Positions 17,275 to 26,905 are shown, numbered from the stretch's first letter. The stretch: 64,000 nucleotides of DNA from Thiovibrio sp964588325 (GCA_964588325.1 CAZPOR010000004.1:62001-126000); one strand, 5' to 3'. Program-made: numbers and translations. The notes: generated from the sequence alone by a model not told the origin.

Positions 17275-17332
17275 AGCGGCGTGACAACCTTAGCACGGGA
17301 TTCAGAGAGGAAAAGCGGGAAAAAGAAAAAAA

Positions 17333-18331
17333 TCACAGTTCGTTCTTGCTGACCCATTGCAGGATGGTGTTGATTCCTTCCGCCGTCGAAACCCGGGGGA
17401 AATACCCGAGGTCGCGATTGGCGTTTTCAATGGAAAACCAATGCGATTTTGCCAGTTGCACGGCGAGAAAGCGGGTTATGCAAGGCTCCCGCTTGATCCG
17501 GGCGAGGGAAAAAGTCTTTTCCAGGAGCATTCCCATCAAATACGCCTTTTGAAAAGGGATGCCTTCCTCGACAATGGGAATATCAAGCCGCCGAAAAAAC
17601 TTATTGAGCCAGTTCCAGAGATTGACCGGTTCACCCTGGGAGATAAAATACGGCTTGCCTGCCCCGGTGGCCGAGCCATGCAGATTTTTTGCCGCCAGAA
17701 CAAAGGCATCCACGGCATTATCGATGAAGGTGACATCCACAAGATTATGGCCGTCCCCGACCCGCTTCAACTGCCGGCATCTGGCTTGGCCGAGAAGACG
17801 GGGGATAAGGTTGAAGTCTCCCGGCCCCCAGATCAGGTGAGGACGCAGGGCTATGGTTTTCAGACCTTCGGAGTTGGCCGCCAGAACCATTTGCTCTGCA
17901 AGGGCTTTGGTCCGGACATAGTCGCACAGAAACTTCCGGGCATAGGGCGTGCGTTCGTTCACCCCGCACAGGTCATCTTTCTGGTAAACAACTCCGGGCG
18001 TGCTGGCGTAGACAAGTGCCGCGATGTTATTTGCCCGGCAGGCGTCCAAAACATTCTGGGCGCCAACGACATTGGTTGTGTAATACTCGTTTTTATCCCC
18101 CCATATGCCGGACTTGGAGGCAAGATGGATTACGGTGTCATATCCGGCCAGGGAATTCCTCAGGAAATCCGCGTCGCGGATATCGCCGGAAAGAAACCGG
18201 ACGCCCGAGGGTTCTGCTTCGGAAAAACCGCTCCGCGCAACCACGGCCGTCTCAATACCGTCACCCACAAGGCGTTGGACCAGCGCCCTGCCGACAAAGC
18301 CACTCCCCCCGAGCACTACAACACGCTGCAT
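17333..18331 (-). CDS. NAD(P)-dependent SDR, 3-beta-HSD/OleD-like
   Basis: An extended short-chain dehydrogenase of 332 residues. The N-terminal dinucleotide motif is VVVLGGSGFVGRALV (GxxGxxG); SGDIRD and TVIHLASKSG follow, with a catalytic STPG segment and YVRTK as the YxxxK motif (near residue 140). The combination with RPHLIWGPGD and VDVTFIDNAVDAF is seen in 3-beta-hydroxysteroid dehydrogenase-like enzymes and OleD-type keto-acid reductases. No oleABC, sugar or sterol genes accompany it, so the substrate is open. It is not tightly linked to tetR downstream (207 bases). Confidence 0.7.
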   Translation of the reverse strand: MQRVVVLGGSGFVGRALVQRLVGDGIETAVVARSGFSEAEPSGVRFLSGDIRDADFLRNSLAGYDTVIHLASKSGIWGDKNEYYTTNVVGAQNVLDACRANNIAALVYASTPGVVYQKDDLCGVNERTPYARKFLCDYVRTKALAEQMVLAANSEGLKTIALRPHLIWGPGDFNLIPRLLGQARCRQLKRVGDGHNLVDVTFIDNAVDAFVLAAKNLHGSATGAGKPYFISQGEPVNLWNWLNKFFRRLDIPIVEEGIPFQKAYLMGMLLEKTFSLARIKREPCITRFLAVQLAKSHWFSIENANRDLGYFPRVSTAEGINTILQWVSKNEL

Positions 18332-18518
18332 CCCCTCACCTTTTCGCAGAGATGAACACTTCCGCTACACGGCTCCCCCAATGTCCCTCATGCAACTCAT
18401 ACGTTGATATACCCATTATCTGTAAAGTGCAAATAAAAAAAAGTAGACAACTTGCTGTTTTTTAAATTCTTTTCCCGGAGGAGAGCGTTATGTTCCCTGT
18501 CAGGGAAAACACTGCGAT

Positions 18519-19946
18519 TCACCTCCCGTACAGATCCTCGAATCGTTCGATATCGTCCTCGCCCAGATAGCTGCCGGTCTGGATTTCGATGATCTCAAGG
18601 GGGATGGTGCCCGGATTTTCCAGCCGGTGTTTTGCTCCAAGCGGGATATAGGTGGACTGATTTTCCGTCAGGATGATCGACTGATCGCCATTGGTGATAT
18701 GGGCGGTGCCTTTTACCACCACCCAGTGCTCGGCCCGATGGAAATGCCGTTGCAGCGACAGGGTGGCGCCGGGGTTCACCATGATCCGCTTCACCTGAAA
18801 ACGCTCCCCGCTATCCACGCATTCATAGGATCCCCAGGGACGGAAGACCTTTTTGTGCAGCCGCACCTCCTCCCGTTTCTCCATGGTCAACCGCTTGACA
18901 ATGGTCTTCACCTCCTGGGTCCGGTCCTTAGCGGCGACAAGCAGCGCATCCTTGGTCTCGACGATGACGTAATCGCTCAGCCCGATTGCCGCGACAAGCC
19001 TGTCTCCGGCATGGATATACGAACCAGTCACATCCTCGGCCAAGACGCTGCCGATGAAGACATTGCCGTTCTCGTCCTGCTCGCCGATCTCCCAGAGCGC
19101 TTCCCAGGAGCCCACATCGCTCCAGGCGCAATCCAGGGGCACGACTACCGTGTCCCGAACCCGCTCCATTACCGCATAGTCCACAGAATTGGCGGGGCTT
19201 GCGGAAAAAGCCGCGGAATCAAGCCGGGTAAAATCCAGATCATGGGTGCGGGCCGCATAGGCCCGGGCCACGCAATCGGCCATGCCCGGCTCAAACTCCT
19301 TGAGGGTTGCCAGGAATCCGGCGGCCTGAAAGAGAAACATCCCGCTGTTCCACAGATAGCCTTCGGCCAGATATTGCCGGGCTTTTTCCAGACAGGGTTT
19401 TTCCACAAAACAATCCACCGAGAAAACAGGCGGTTTCTCCCCGTCCGCCATTGCCCCTTTCTTGATATAGCCATAGCCGGTATGGGGACTCTGCGGAACA
19501 ATGCCGAAGGTGACCGGACGACCCTGCCCTGCGTGCGCAGCCCCCCTGGCCACGGCCTCGGCAAAACCCGCCTCGTTGCCGATGACATGGTCCGCGGGCA
19601 GGACAAGGATAATCGCGTCTTCATCCTGCCGGACAGCCTCCAGCGCGGCGACGGCAACAGCCGGAGCGGTATCCCGTCCAACGGGCTCAATGATGATGGT
19701 CGCGGCGATGCCCATGGCGCGAACCTGTTCGGCCACCAGAAACCGGTGCTCTTCGGTGCAGACGATGATGGGCGCCCCAACCCCCTGCAGCCCTTGGACC
19801 CGCAACACTGTGTTCTGCAGCATGGTCTTGTCGTTGACCAGGGCAAGGAGCTGTTTGGGATGGCATTCCCGGGACAAAGGCCATAAACGGGTGCCGGATC
19901 CGCCGGCCAGAATAACCGGGATAATAACCGCGTGCTTTTTTTTCAT
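18519..19946 (-). CDS. manC: Mannose-1-phosphate guanylyltransferase / mannose-6-phosphate isomerase
   Basis: A bifunctional type II enzyme of 475 residues that supplies GDP-mannose for polysaccharide. The N-terminal nucleotidyltransferase domain has VILAGGSGTRLWPLSRECHPKQ and later FVEKPCLEKA and NSGMFLF. The C-terminal cupin (about residues 350-475) is the isomerase part with RPWGSYECVD, FQVKRI, LSLQRHFHRAEHWVVVKGTA and STYIPLGAKHRLEN. The ATG at 19946 is preceded by AAGGGG and a predicted promoter. No glycosyltransferase genes are nearby, so the polysaccharide it serves is unknown. Confidence 0.93.
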   Translation of the reverse strand: MKKKHAVIIPVILAGGSGTRLWPLSRECHPKQLLALVNDKTMLQNTVLRVQGLQGVGAPIIVCTEEHRFLVAEQVRAMGIAATIIIEPVGRDTAPAVAVAALEAVRQDEDAIILVLPADHVIGNEAGFAEAVARGAAHAGQGRPVTFGIVPQSPHTGYGYIKKGAMADGEKPPVFSVDCFVEKPCLEKARQYLAEGYLWNSGMFLFQAAGFLATLKEFEPGMADCVARAYAARTHDLDFTRLDSAAFSASPANSVDYAVMERVRDTVVVPLDCAWSDVGSWEALWEIGEQDENGNVFIGSVLAEDVTGSYIHAGDRLVAAIGLSDYVIVETKDALLVAAKDRTQEVKTIVKRLTMEKREEVRLHKKVFRPWGSYECVDSGERFQVKRIMVNPGATLSLQRHFHRAEHWVVVKGTAHITNGDQSIILTENQSTYIPLGAKHRLENPGTIPLEIIEIQTGSYLGEDDIERFEDLYGR

Positions 19947-20292
19947 GAAATTGTTTTCCCCTTCACGGCCTGAATGTTTGCACAAGGATTTTCCGTAGAG
20001 TTTTTACTCTGTTACACGACCCAATGTCAAGAACACCATACCACAAGCAGTTCTTCTCCTCCATTACCCAAAGAGGAGGCACAAGGTTCTTTTCAATGAC
20101 GGAATTTTGGGCTACGCTATGCATGTCCCGAAACCGGAAAAACAATGCGCATCATTTCCCTTCCGGCCATACGGACAATACAGCACAAAACAACCGGCGG
20201 CGGCAAACAATTCGGCTTCAGTTTTCCCGGCCGGTCCATGCTTTCCGCCCTTCGGGGCTTGCCCTGCAACTCCGCGACAAAAGAACTGAAAA
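19947..20292. other. Intergenic region, manC/DUF294 gene
   Basis: A 346-base divergent region. It holds the predicted manC promoter (20001-20030) and a small CCTCC/GGAGG stem near 20060-20080. I saw no RNA gene and no ORF with a ribosome-binding site. Confidence 0.45.
20001..20030 (-). promoter_or_regulatory. Possible promoter for manC
   Basis: A consensus -35 TTGACA (20025-20030) and a weak -10 TAAAAA (20001-20006), 18 bases apart, about 55 bases upstream of the manC ATG. Confidence 0.4.
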
Positions 20293-22227
20293 ATGACAGC
20301 CTTCAAAGAAAACGATGTCCATGCGGTCGCCCCTGACGTGGCAATCTCTTTTTTCAAGGGGATCATGCCCTTTGACACTCTGGACGAAGAAGCCCTGCGC
20401 TCCCTTGCCCGGCATTGCCGGATTGATTTCTTTCCCAAGGGAACCAGACTCCTCACCGCGGATGTCACCGAACTGACCCATCTTTATTTTATCCAGCGCG
20501 GCGGGGTCAAGGCCTTCCTGGAAGACGAAAACGGCGAAGTAACCCTCAAGGACTTTCGCGGTGAGGGAGCCTATATCGGCGCCCTTGCCATCATCCGAGG
20601 CACCCCGGCCAATCTCAATATCGAAACCGTGGAGGACACCTTCTGCTTTCTCCTGCCTCGGGATATCTTTCTTGGGCTCATTGAAAAACAGGCGTCCTTT
20701 GCCCATTTTTACCTGAAAAGCTTTTCCGAAAAAATCGTCACCACCGCCTATAACGAGCTGCGCCATCACAAGGTGACTCGCCGGAGCAACGAGGATCTGT
20801 ACCTTTTCTCCATCAGGGTCGGCGACCTGGTGAAAACCCTGCGCAAGGTGGCGGCCAGCGCCACCATTCAGGAAGCCGCCGCCCTTATGTCCGAGCACCG
20901 GGTGGGCTGCCTCCTGATCCATGATGCCGTTGATGCGGAAAAAATTGTCGGCATCATCACCGATCGCGATCTCCGCGGCAAGGTGGTGGCTGCCGGGCTG
21001 GATTTTCAGCAACCGGTGCAAACCATCATGAGCGCCCCGGTGCAGACCGTGCTCTCCCAATCCCTCTGTTTCGACGTGCTCCTCAAGATGATGGATACCG
21101 GAATCCATCACCTCGCCGTGGAGCGGGCAGGAAAGATCATCGGGGTGATCACCTCCCATGACATCATGCTCCTCCAGGGCCACTCCCCCTATTATCTGTT
21201 CAAGGAAATCCGGGGCCAGCAACTGATCTCCGGCCTGTATCCCCTGGCGAACAAAATCCCGGATGTAATCCGGGGATTGATCGGAGAAGGGGCCAAGGCC
21301 GGGAATATCACCCAGATGATCGCCATCCTCAACGATCATATCCTGGAGCGAATGCTGACCCTGCTGGAACAAGAGCTGGGAGCGCCGCCCGTCCCCTACT
21401 GCTGGCTGCTCCTGGGCAGTGAAGGCCGCAGGGAACAAACCTTCAAGACCGACCAGGACAATGCCATCATCTATTCCGATCCGGAAGATGAGACCCAGGC
21501 TCAAGCAGCAGCGGCGTATTTCAAGGCGTTTGCCGCCAAGGCCATTGATCATCTGGTCAACTGCGGCTACCCGCTTTGCCCAGGCGAGGTCATGGCCGTC
21601 AACCCGCTCTGGTGTCAACCGCTTTCCTCCTGGAAACGGTATTTTGAGCGCTGGGTTTCCGAGCCGGACCCGCAGGAACTGCGCTATGCCACTATTTTTT
21701 TTGATTTTCGCGCCGGTTTCGGCGAGGCCGCCTTGGCCGAGAGCCTGCGAACGCATTTACACCAGCACATAAAGGGCCGGGATCTCTTTTTGTTCCACCT
21801 GGCCCGCCAGTCCATGGAAACCCGCGCCCCCCTCTCGTTTTTCAAGAATTTCATCGTGGAAAGAGATGGCGAGCACAAAAACCGGCTGGACATTAAAAAA
21901 CAGGGACTGACCCCTTTTGTGAATTTTGCCCGAGTGCTGGCCCTGAAATTCGGGGTAAAGGAGACCAACACCCTGGCCCGCCTGAAAGCCCTGCGGGACG
22001 GCGACTGGATTCAGGGCGAACTGTACTCGTCGGCCAGCGAAGCATATGAACTGCAGATGCAGCAACGGCTGGTGCACCAACTCCGGCAGATTGAAGCCGG
22101 GACCATTCCCGACAACTATATCGATCCGGCCGACCTCTCCGATCTTGAACGCAGGATGCTCAAGGATGCCTTCACGGTCATTGAACGGCTCTACGGCGTG
22201 CTGGACCAGATGTATCCGGTGACATGA
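20293..22227 (+). CDS. cNMP-binding/CBS/DUF294 nucleotidyltransferase-like signalling protein
   Basis: A 644-residue cytoplasmic protein in four parts. Residues 20-140 are a cyclic-nucleotide-binding-like fold (FFPKGTRLLTAD, YFIQRGGVKAF). Residues 185-305 are a CBS pair (VGCLLIHD, GIITDRDLRGKV, GIHHLAVERAGKIIGVITSHDI). Residues 335-480 are a DUF294 nucleotidyltransferase-like domain with GSEGRREQTFKTDQDNAIIY, a motif resembling GlnD/GlnE-type transferases. The rest is the DUF294 C-terminal helical domain. It overlaps the exonuclease gene by ATGA and precedes the acetate permease; this neighbourhood recurs in other bacteria. A role in permease control or protein nucleotidylylation is inference. 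Confidence 0.85.
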   Translation: MTAFKENDVHAVAPDVAISFFKGIMPFDTLDEEALRSLARHCRIDFFPKGTRLLTADVTELTHLYFIQRGGVKAFLEDENGEVTLKDFRGEGAYIGALAIIRGTPANLNIETVEDTFCFLLPRDIFLGLIEKQASFAHFYLKSFSEKIVTTAYNELRHHKVTRRSNEDLYLFSIRVGDLVKTLRKVAASATIQEAAALMSEHRVGCLLIHDAVDAEKIVGIITDRDLRGKVVAAGLDFQQPVQTIMSAPVQTVLSQSLCFDVLLKMMDTGIHHLAVERAGKIIGVITSHDIMLLQGHSPYYLFKEIRGQQLISGLYPLANKIPDVIRGLIGEGAKAGNITQMIAILNDHILERMLTLLEQELGAPPVPYCWLLLGSEGRREQTFKTDQDNAIIYSDPEDETQAQAAAAYFKAFAAKAIDHLVNCGYPLCPGEVMAVNPLWCQPLSSWKRYFERWVSEPDPQELRYATIFFDFRAGFGEAALAESLRTHLHQHIKGRDLFLFHLARQSMETRAPLSFFKNFIVERDGEHKNRLDIKKQGLTPFVNFARVLALKFGVKETNTLARLKALRDGDWIQGELYSSASEAYELQMQQRLVHQLRQIEAGTIPDNYIDPADLSDLERRMLKDAFTVIERLYGVLDQMYPVT

Positions 22228-22940
22228 TGCTCGATCTCTTGAAGCCACGCTCCTGGTTTGCCCCTCCGCATCCGCTCATTGCCAAAAACAGGGAAACCTT
22301 TGCCCAATTTGACCAATCGCGCCCCCTGACCGATTACACCTTTGTGGTGTGCGACACCGAACTGACCGGTTTTGACCTGAAGCGCGATGAAATCATCTCC
22401 ATCGGCGCGATAGTGATCCGTGACCTGCAAATCGATCTGGGCGCCACCTTCCACCACTATATACGACCCAAAAATATCACCCACACCCAAGCCACCCTGA
22501 TCCACCGCATTACCCCGCAGCAGTTGGCTGAGGCCCCGCCCCTGGAAGAGGTGCTGCCGGCCTTTGTCGAATTTGCCGGAAGCAGCCTCATGGTGGGCCA
22601 TTGCGTTGCCCTTGACATGGGTTTCCTGAACAAGGCCGCCCGCAAGATTCTGGGCGGAACCCTTTCCAATCCCGGGATTGACACCATCCGCATGGCCCGG
22701 GGGTATCGACGCGCATTGTCCGGGCATTTTCACGGCGAAGACGATTGGTCACACAACTACTCCCTGGAGGCATTGAGCAAAGAGTATAATCTCCCCGCAT
22801 TCAAACCCCATGACGCCCTTGAGGATGCGATGCAAACAGCCTATCTTTTTCTCTTTCTGCTCAAAAAATTCAGGAAAGGCGGGCTGCTGACCCTGAAAGA
22901 CATCTATCAGGCCGGAAGGGTTGGAAGTGTATGGTCGTAA
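22224..22940 (+). CDS. DEDDh 3'-5' exonuclease, PolC epsilon-like
   Basis: A 238-residue exonuclease of the DNA polymerase III epsilon type. The acidic motifs are DTELTGFD (motif I), VGHCVALDMGFLN (II) and HDALEDAMQT (III, DEDDh form). It starts inside the stop of the DUF294 gene (ATGA), so the two are translationally coupled. It is not the replicative DnaQ by context. The reason exonucleases accompany DUF294/acetate permease genes is not established. Confidence 0.85.
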   Translation: MMLDLLKPRSWFAPPHPLIAKNRETFAQFDQSRPLTDYTFVVCDTELTGFDLKRDEIISIGAIVIRDLQIDLGATFHHYIRPKNITHTQATLIHRITPQQLAEAPPLEEVLPAFVEFAGSSLMVGHCVALDMGFLNKAARKILGGTLSNPGIDTIRMARGYRRALSGHFHGEDDWSHNYSLEALSKEYNLPAFKPHDALEDAMQTAYLFLFLLKKFRKGGLLTLKDIYQAGRVGSVWS

Positions 22941-23055
22941 CAAACCATCCCCGCGAAAAGCTACATAAAATGAACAGGCAATCCCTTACAGCGCAAGGAA
23001 ATCCGCCATCCGAACCCCTCCCCTGCGAAGCACCTGTTTGTTATAAAAAAACCCG

Positions 23056-23083
23056 TTGACACCAGCAACCTCACCGGTATATA
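23056..23083 (+). promoter_or_regulatory. Sigma-70-type promoter for the acetate permease operon
   Basis: A consensus -35 TTGACA (23056-23061), a 16-base spacer and -10 TATATA (23078-23083), about 80 bases upstream of the DUF4212 gene. It suggests that the permease pair can be transcribed separately from the DUF294/exonuclease genes. Confidence 0.55.
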
Positions 23084-23163
23084 TACCCAGTCATTTGTAT
23101 TCATCAGTACAATCAATCGGTTGACTAAAAGGTAAGAATACTACAAACGGAGAGGAGAAAGGC

Positions 23164-23415
23164 ATGAACAATGCACAGAAGTACTGGCAGGCGAATATCC
23201 GGCTCGTGATCGGGTGCCTGCTTGTCTGGTTTTTTGTTTCGTTCGGGTGCGGTATCTTATTTGTCAACCAGTTGAATGCCTTCCGTCTTGGCGGCTATCA
23301 GCTCGGGTTCTGGTTTGCCCAGCAGGGTTCGATCTATGTTTTTGTGGCGCTGATCTTTTTCTACGCCTGGCGTATGAATCAGCTTGATAAAAAATTCAAC
23401 GTCGAAGAAGCGTAA
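23164..23415 (+). CDS. DUF4212 small subunit of cation/acetate symporter
   Basis: An 83-residue membrane protein with two hydrophobic helices (LVIGCLLVWFFVSFGCGILF and WFAQQGSIYVFVALIFFYAW), the hallmark layout of DUF4212. This family is almost always next to an ActP-type sodium/solute symporter and is regarded as its small subunit. A strong GGAGAGGAGAAAGG site precedes the ATG. The symporter gene follows after 12 bases. Confidence 0.92.
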   Translation: MNNAQKYWQANIRLVIGCLLVWFFVSFGCGILFVNQLNAFRLGGYQLGFWFAQQGSIYVFVALIFFYAWRMNQLDKKFNVEEA

Positions 23416-23427
23416 GGAGAACCGAGC

Positions 23428-25302
23428 ATGTCGAATTTAATGATTACCACCTACCTCGTGGTCGGCGCGACCTTCGCCCTCTACCTCTATATCGCCCTGA
23501 AATCCCGGGCCAAGAACACCGGCGAGTTCTACGTGGCCGGCAAGGGCATCCATCCGGTTCTTAACGGCATGGCCACCGGCGCCGACTGGATGTCGGCGGC
23601 TTCCTTCATTTCCATGGCCGGAATGCTCGCCATGGGCGGCTATGACGCCTCCGCCTACCTCATGGGCTGGACCGGCGGCTACTGCCTGCTGGCCATGCTG
23701 CTTGCCCCATATCTCCGTAAGTACGGAAAATTCACCGTGCCTGAATTCATCGGCGACCGTTTCTATTCCCAGACGGCCCGTCTGGTAGCCATCATCTGCC
23801 TCATCGTCGCCTCCCTGACCTATGTTATCGGCCAGATGAAGGGCATCGGCGTGGCCTTCTCCCGGTTCCTGGAGCTTCCCTTTGAGGTCGGCCTGGTGAT
23901 CGGCATGGCCATCGTCTTTGTCTATGCCGTTCTCGGCGGCATGAAGGGGGTCACCTACACCCAGATCGCCCAGTATGTGGTTCTGATTTTTGCCTACACC
24001 GTCCCGGCCGTCTTCATTTCCATCCAGCTCACCGGCAACCCTCTGCCCCAGCTTGGCCTCGGCGCAACCCTCAGCGGCAGCGAGGGGGTCTATCTTCTCG
24101 ACAAACTGGACAAGATGGTGGTCGAGCTTGGCTTCACCGCCTATACCTCACAAAAGGGAAGCACCCTGGATATCTTTCTGTTGACCATGTCGCTCATGAT
24201 CGGCACCGCGGGTCTGCCCCATGTCATCACCCGCTTCTTCACCGTGCCCAAGGTGAAAGACGCCCGTTCCTCCGCTGGTTGGGCCCTGGTCTTCATCGCC
24301 ATCCTCTACACCACCGCCCCGGCGGTTGGAGCCATGGCCCGCCTCAATCTGATGAACACGGTGCAGACCGGCGAGATTGGCGCCCCGGAAGGGAACCTGG
24401 CAATGGATGCCCGGCCGCAATGGATGCACAACTGGGAAAAAACCGGCCTGCTTGGCTTTGAAGACAAAAACGGCGACGGCAAGATCCAGTATTACAGCGA
24501 CAACGGCCTGAGCGCAGCGGAAGCCGGCCTGGCCAAAGCTCTGAAAGAAGGCGGCGACGTGACCGCCGCCCAAACCAAGGTTGATGAAGCTGCCGCCAAG
24601 CACGCCGAAAGCAAATTCGCCGGATTTGGCTGGAAAGGCAACGAAATGACCAAGGTTGACAACGACATCATGGTGCTCGCCAACCCCGAGATCGCCAAGC
24701 TGCCCAACTGGGTTATCGCCCTGGTGGCGGCGGGTGGCATCGCCGCGGCCCTTTCCACCGCCGCGGGCCTGCTGCTGGCCATCTCTTCCTCCATCTCCCA
24801 TGACCTGCTGAAAAGCATGCTGGCCAAGAGCATCGACGACAAGACCGAGCTGCTCTACGGCCGCATCGCCATGGCCGGTGCCATCCTCCTGGCCGGCTAT
24901 CTCGGCCTCAATCCTCCGGGCTTTGCCGCCCAGGTTGTGGCTCTGGCCTTTGGACTTGCCGCCTCGTCAATTTTCCCCGCCATTATGATGGGAATCTTTG
25001 TCAAGCGGATGAACAGCGCCGGCGCCATCTGCGGCATGCTTGCCGGTCTTGGCTCCACCCTGCTCTACATCTTCTGGTTCAAAGGGTTCATGTTTATCGC
25101 TTCAACCGCCATGGCCCCGGACAATGCGGCGAACTGGCTGTTCGGCATCTCCCCCGGCTCTTTTGGGGCGGTGGGCGCGCTGATCAACTTTGCCGTCGCT
25201 TTCGCTGTTTCAAGCTTCACCAAGGCACCGCCCGAGCACATTCAGCATCTGGTCGAAGACATTCGGGTTCCGATGGGTGCGGGCGCTGCCCAGGATCACT
25301 GA
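23428..25302 (+). CDS. actP: Sodium:solute symporter, ActP-like acetate permease
   Basis: A 624-residue sodium/solute symporter (SSS family) with about 13 membrane segments. Characteristic motifs are NTGEFYVAGKGIHPVLNGMATGADWMSAASFI, LRKYGKFTVPEFIGDRFYS and GTAGLPHVITRFFTVPKVKDAR. A hydrophilic insert of about 100 residues (around 330-430, EDKNGDGKIQYYSDNG) separates two helices; such inserts mark the VC_2705-like subfamily. It imports acetate, and perhaps other short monocarboxylates, with a cation. An AAGGAG site precedes the ATG. The operon ends at the terminator 25340-25373. Confidence 0.9.
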   Translation: MSNLMITTYLVVGATFALYLYIALKSRAKNTGEFYVAGKGIHPVLNGMATGADWMSAASFISMAGMLAMGGYDASAYLMGWTGGYCLLAMLLAPYLRKYGKFTVPEFIGDRFYSQTARLVAIICLIVASLTYVIGQMKGIGVAFSRFLELPFEVGLVIGMAIVFVYAVLGGMKGVTYTQIAQYVVLIFAYTVPAVFISIQLTGNPLPQLGLGATLSGSEGVYLLDKLDKMVVELGFTAYTSQKGSTLDIFLLTMSLMIGTAGLPHVITRFFTVPKVKDARSSAGWALVFIAILYTTAPAVGAMARLNLMNTVQTGEIGAPEGNLAMDARPQWMHNWEKTGLLGFEDKNGDGKIQYYSDNGLSAAEAGLAKALKEGGDVTAAQTKVDEAAAKHAESKFAGFGWKGNEMTKVDNDIMVLANPEIAKLPNWVIALVAAGGIAAALSTAAGLLLAISSSISHDLLKSMLAKSIDDKTELLYGRIAMAGAILLAGYLGLNPPGFAAQVVALAFGLAASSIFPAIMMGIFVKRMNSAGAICGMLAGLGSTLLYIFWFKGFMFIASTAMAPDNAANWLFGISPGSFGAVGALINFAVAFAVSSFTKAPPEHIQHLVEDIRVPMGAGAAQDH

Positions 25303-25339
25303 TCCCTGCGCTCGCTCGTTTCTGCCGCTGGCAGTGAAA

Positions 25340-25373
25340 GGCATCTGTACTTCGGTACGGATGCCTTTTTTTT
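25340..25373 (+). terminator. Rho-independent terminator after actP
   Basis: An 11-bp stem (one G:U pair) with a TTCG tetraloop, followed by eight Ts. It lies 37 bases past the actP stop codon. Confidence 0.95.
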
Positions 25374-25469
25374 GTGCTCCAAAGTTTGTTATTCCAGGGC
25401 CGGGATTTTCTGTTAAGATACCCTCGATGCACCTCCTCGGAATACGACCTCCAGCCTTGAGCGAAAACC

Positions 25470-26843
25470 ATGGCCGAGACAGCCAAGATACTTGTTGTTG
25501 ACGATGAACCCAGCATGCGGGAGTTTCTCGTCATCCTCCTGCATAAAAACGGGTATGGCGCCCATGCCGCGGCAAGCGGCGCGGAAGCCCTCACCCTTCT
25601 GCGGCAGCGCCATTTTGACCTGATCGTCTCGGACATCCGCATGCCGGACCTCAGCGGGCTTGATCTCCTGGAAAACGTCAAGCAGCAGGATCTCTCCATC
25701 CCGGTTGTGCTCATCACCGCCTACGCCTCGCCGGAGGATGCGGTTCTGGCCATGAAAAACGGCGCCTACGACTACATCACCAAGCCCTTCAAGGTGGATG
25801 ACATCCTCTCTGTCATCAAGGCCGCCCTGGGAAGCAGGCAGGAGCCCCCCCCTAAGGACCGCGATTCTTTTGCCGGGATCATCGGCAACAGCCCCGAGAT
25901 GCTCAAGATCTACGACCTGATCCAGCGCATCGGCCCGACCCAGGCCAATGTCCTGATCTATGGCGAATCCGGAACCGGCAAGGAACTAGTGGCCCAGGCC
26001 ATTCACCAGCACAGCAATGTCGCGGCAAACGCCTTTGTCCCCATCACCTGCAGCGCCATCCCGGAAAACCTCATCGAATCGGAATTGTTCGGCCATGCCA
26101 AGGGATCGTTCACCGGAGCGATCGCCAACAAGACCGGGCTGTTCGAGCTGGCCAACAACGGCAGCGCCTTTCTCGACGAGATCGGCGAACTCTCCCCGCT
26201 CATCCAGACCAAGCTTCTGCGGGTCTTGCAGGAAAGGGAATTCAAGAAGGTCGGCGGCACGGAGACCATCAAGGTCAAGGTGCGGATCATTTCCGCCACC
26301 AACAAGAACCTGGAAGAGGAGGTCATGGCCGGCCGCTTCCGGGAGGATCTCTTCTACCGTCTGGCCGTTGTTCCCATCCGCATGCCGCCGCTGCGCGAGC
26401 GCAAGGGGGATGTGCCGCTCCTGGTCGATCATTTTCTGAAGAAATACTCGACCCTGTTCGGCAAGGAGGTGCAGCAGATCTCCTCCTATGCCCTGAAGGT
26501 TCTGATGGACTATGATTTCCCGGGCAATGTCCGCGAGCTGGAGAATATCGTCGAACGAGGAGTCGCCCTTGAATCCTCCAACATCATCCTGCCGGAGAGC
26601 CTCACCCTGTCGGGGCATCGGCTTGGCCGTTCCCCCGGCCCTGAAACGGCCGGCGCAAAGGCCTCCGAAGCCGAGGAGAAAACAGCCTTTGATCTCGGGC
26701 TTGAACAGTACATCACCGAGATTGAAAAACGGCTGATACAAGCGGCCCTGGTCAGAACCGGGAATTCAAGAATGAAAGCGGCGGATCTTTTAAAGATGAG
26801 CTTCCGATCCTTCCGCTACAAAGCGAAAAAATATAATATCTGA
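25470..26843 (+). CDS. Sigma-54-dependent response regulator (NtrC/PilR-like)
   Basis: A 457-residue activator. The receiver domain (residues 1-120) has the acidic pair (VVDDEPSMRE), phospho-acceptor Asp55 (IVSDIRMPDLSG) and the conserved Lys in YITKPFKVDD. The AAA+ domain follows with Walker A GESGTGKELVAQAIH (about 168), the sigma-54 contact loop GSFTGA (212-217, Ser in place of the usual Ala) and Walker B AFLDEIGEL. The C-terminus is a Fis-type HTH (SRMKAADLLKMSFRSFRYKAKKY). The kinase gene follows by 62 bases. Target genes are not evident; no pilin gene is in the window. Confidence 0.92.
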   Translation: MAETAKILVVDDEPSMREFLVILLHKNGYGAHAAASGAEALTLLRQRHFDLIVSDIRMPDLSGLDLLENVKQQDLSIPVVLITAYASPEDAVLAMKNGAYDYITKPFKVDDILSVIKAALGSRQEPPPKDRDSFAGIIGNSPEMLKIYDLIQRIGPTQANVLIYGESGTGKELVAQAIHQHSNVAANAFVPITCSAIPENLIESELFGHAKGSFTGAIANKTGLFELANNGSAFLDEIGELSPLIQTKLLRVLQEREFKKVGGTETIKVKVRIISATNKNLEEEVMAGRFREDLFYRLAVVPIRMPPLRERKGDVPLLVDHFLKKYSTLFGKEVQQISSYALKVLMDYDFPGNVRELENIVERGVALESSNIILPESLTLSGHRLGRSPGPETAGAKASEAEEKTAFDLGLEQYITEIEKRLIQAALVRTGNSRMKAADLLKMSFRSFRYKAKKYNI

Positions 26844-26905
26844 GCTCTGCCCAGAAAAATTACCGGCTAGCCTGTGCTTCCATCTTTCAATTCCTCCAAG
26901 GCCAT

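Noticed and set aside
20218..21756. A 512-codon open frame antisense to the DUF294 gene
   Set aside because: It mirrors a strongly recognisable protein on the other strand, shows no domain, and long antisense frames are common at this GC content.
23030..23055. AGCAC...TTGT text as a sigma-54 promoter for the acetate permease
   Set aside because: Spacing is off by one base and the -24 GG is not intact; the TTGACA promoter next to it is far better.
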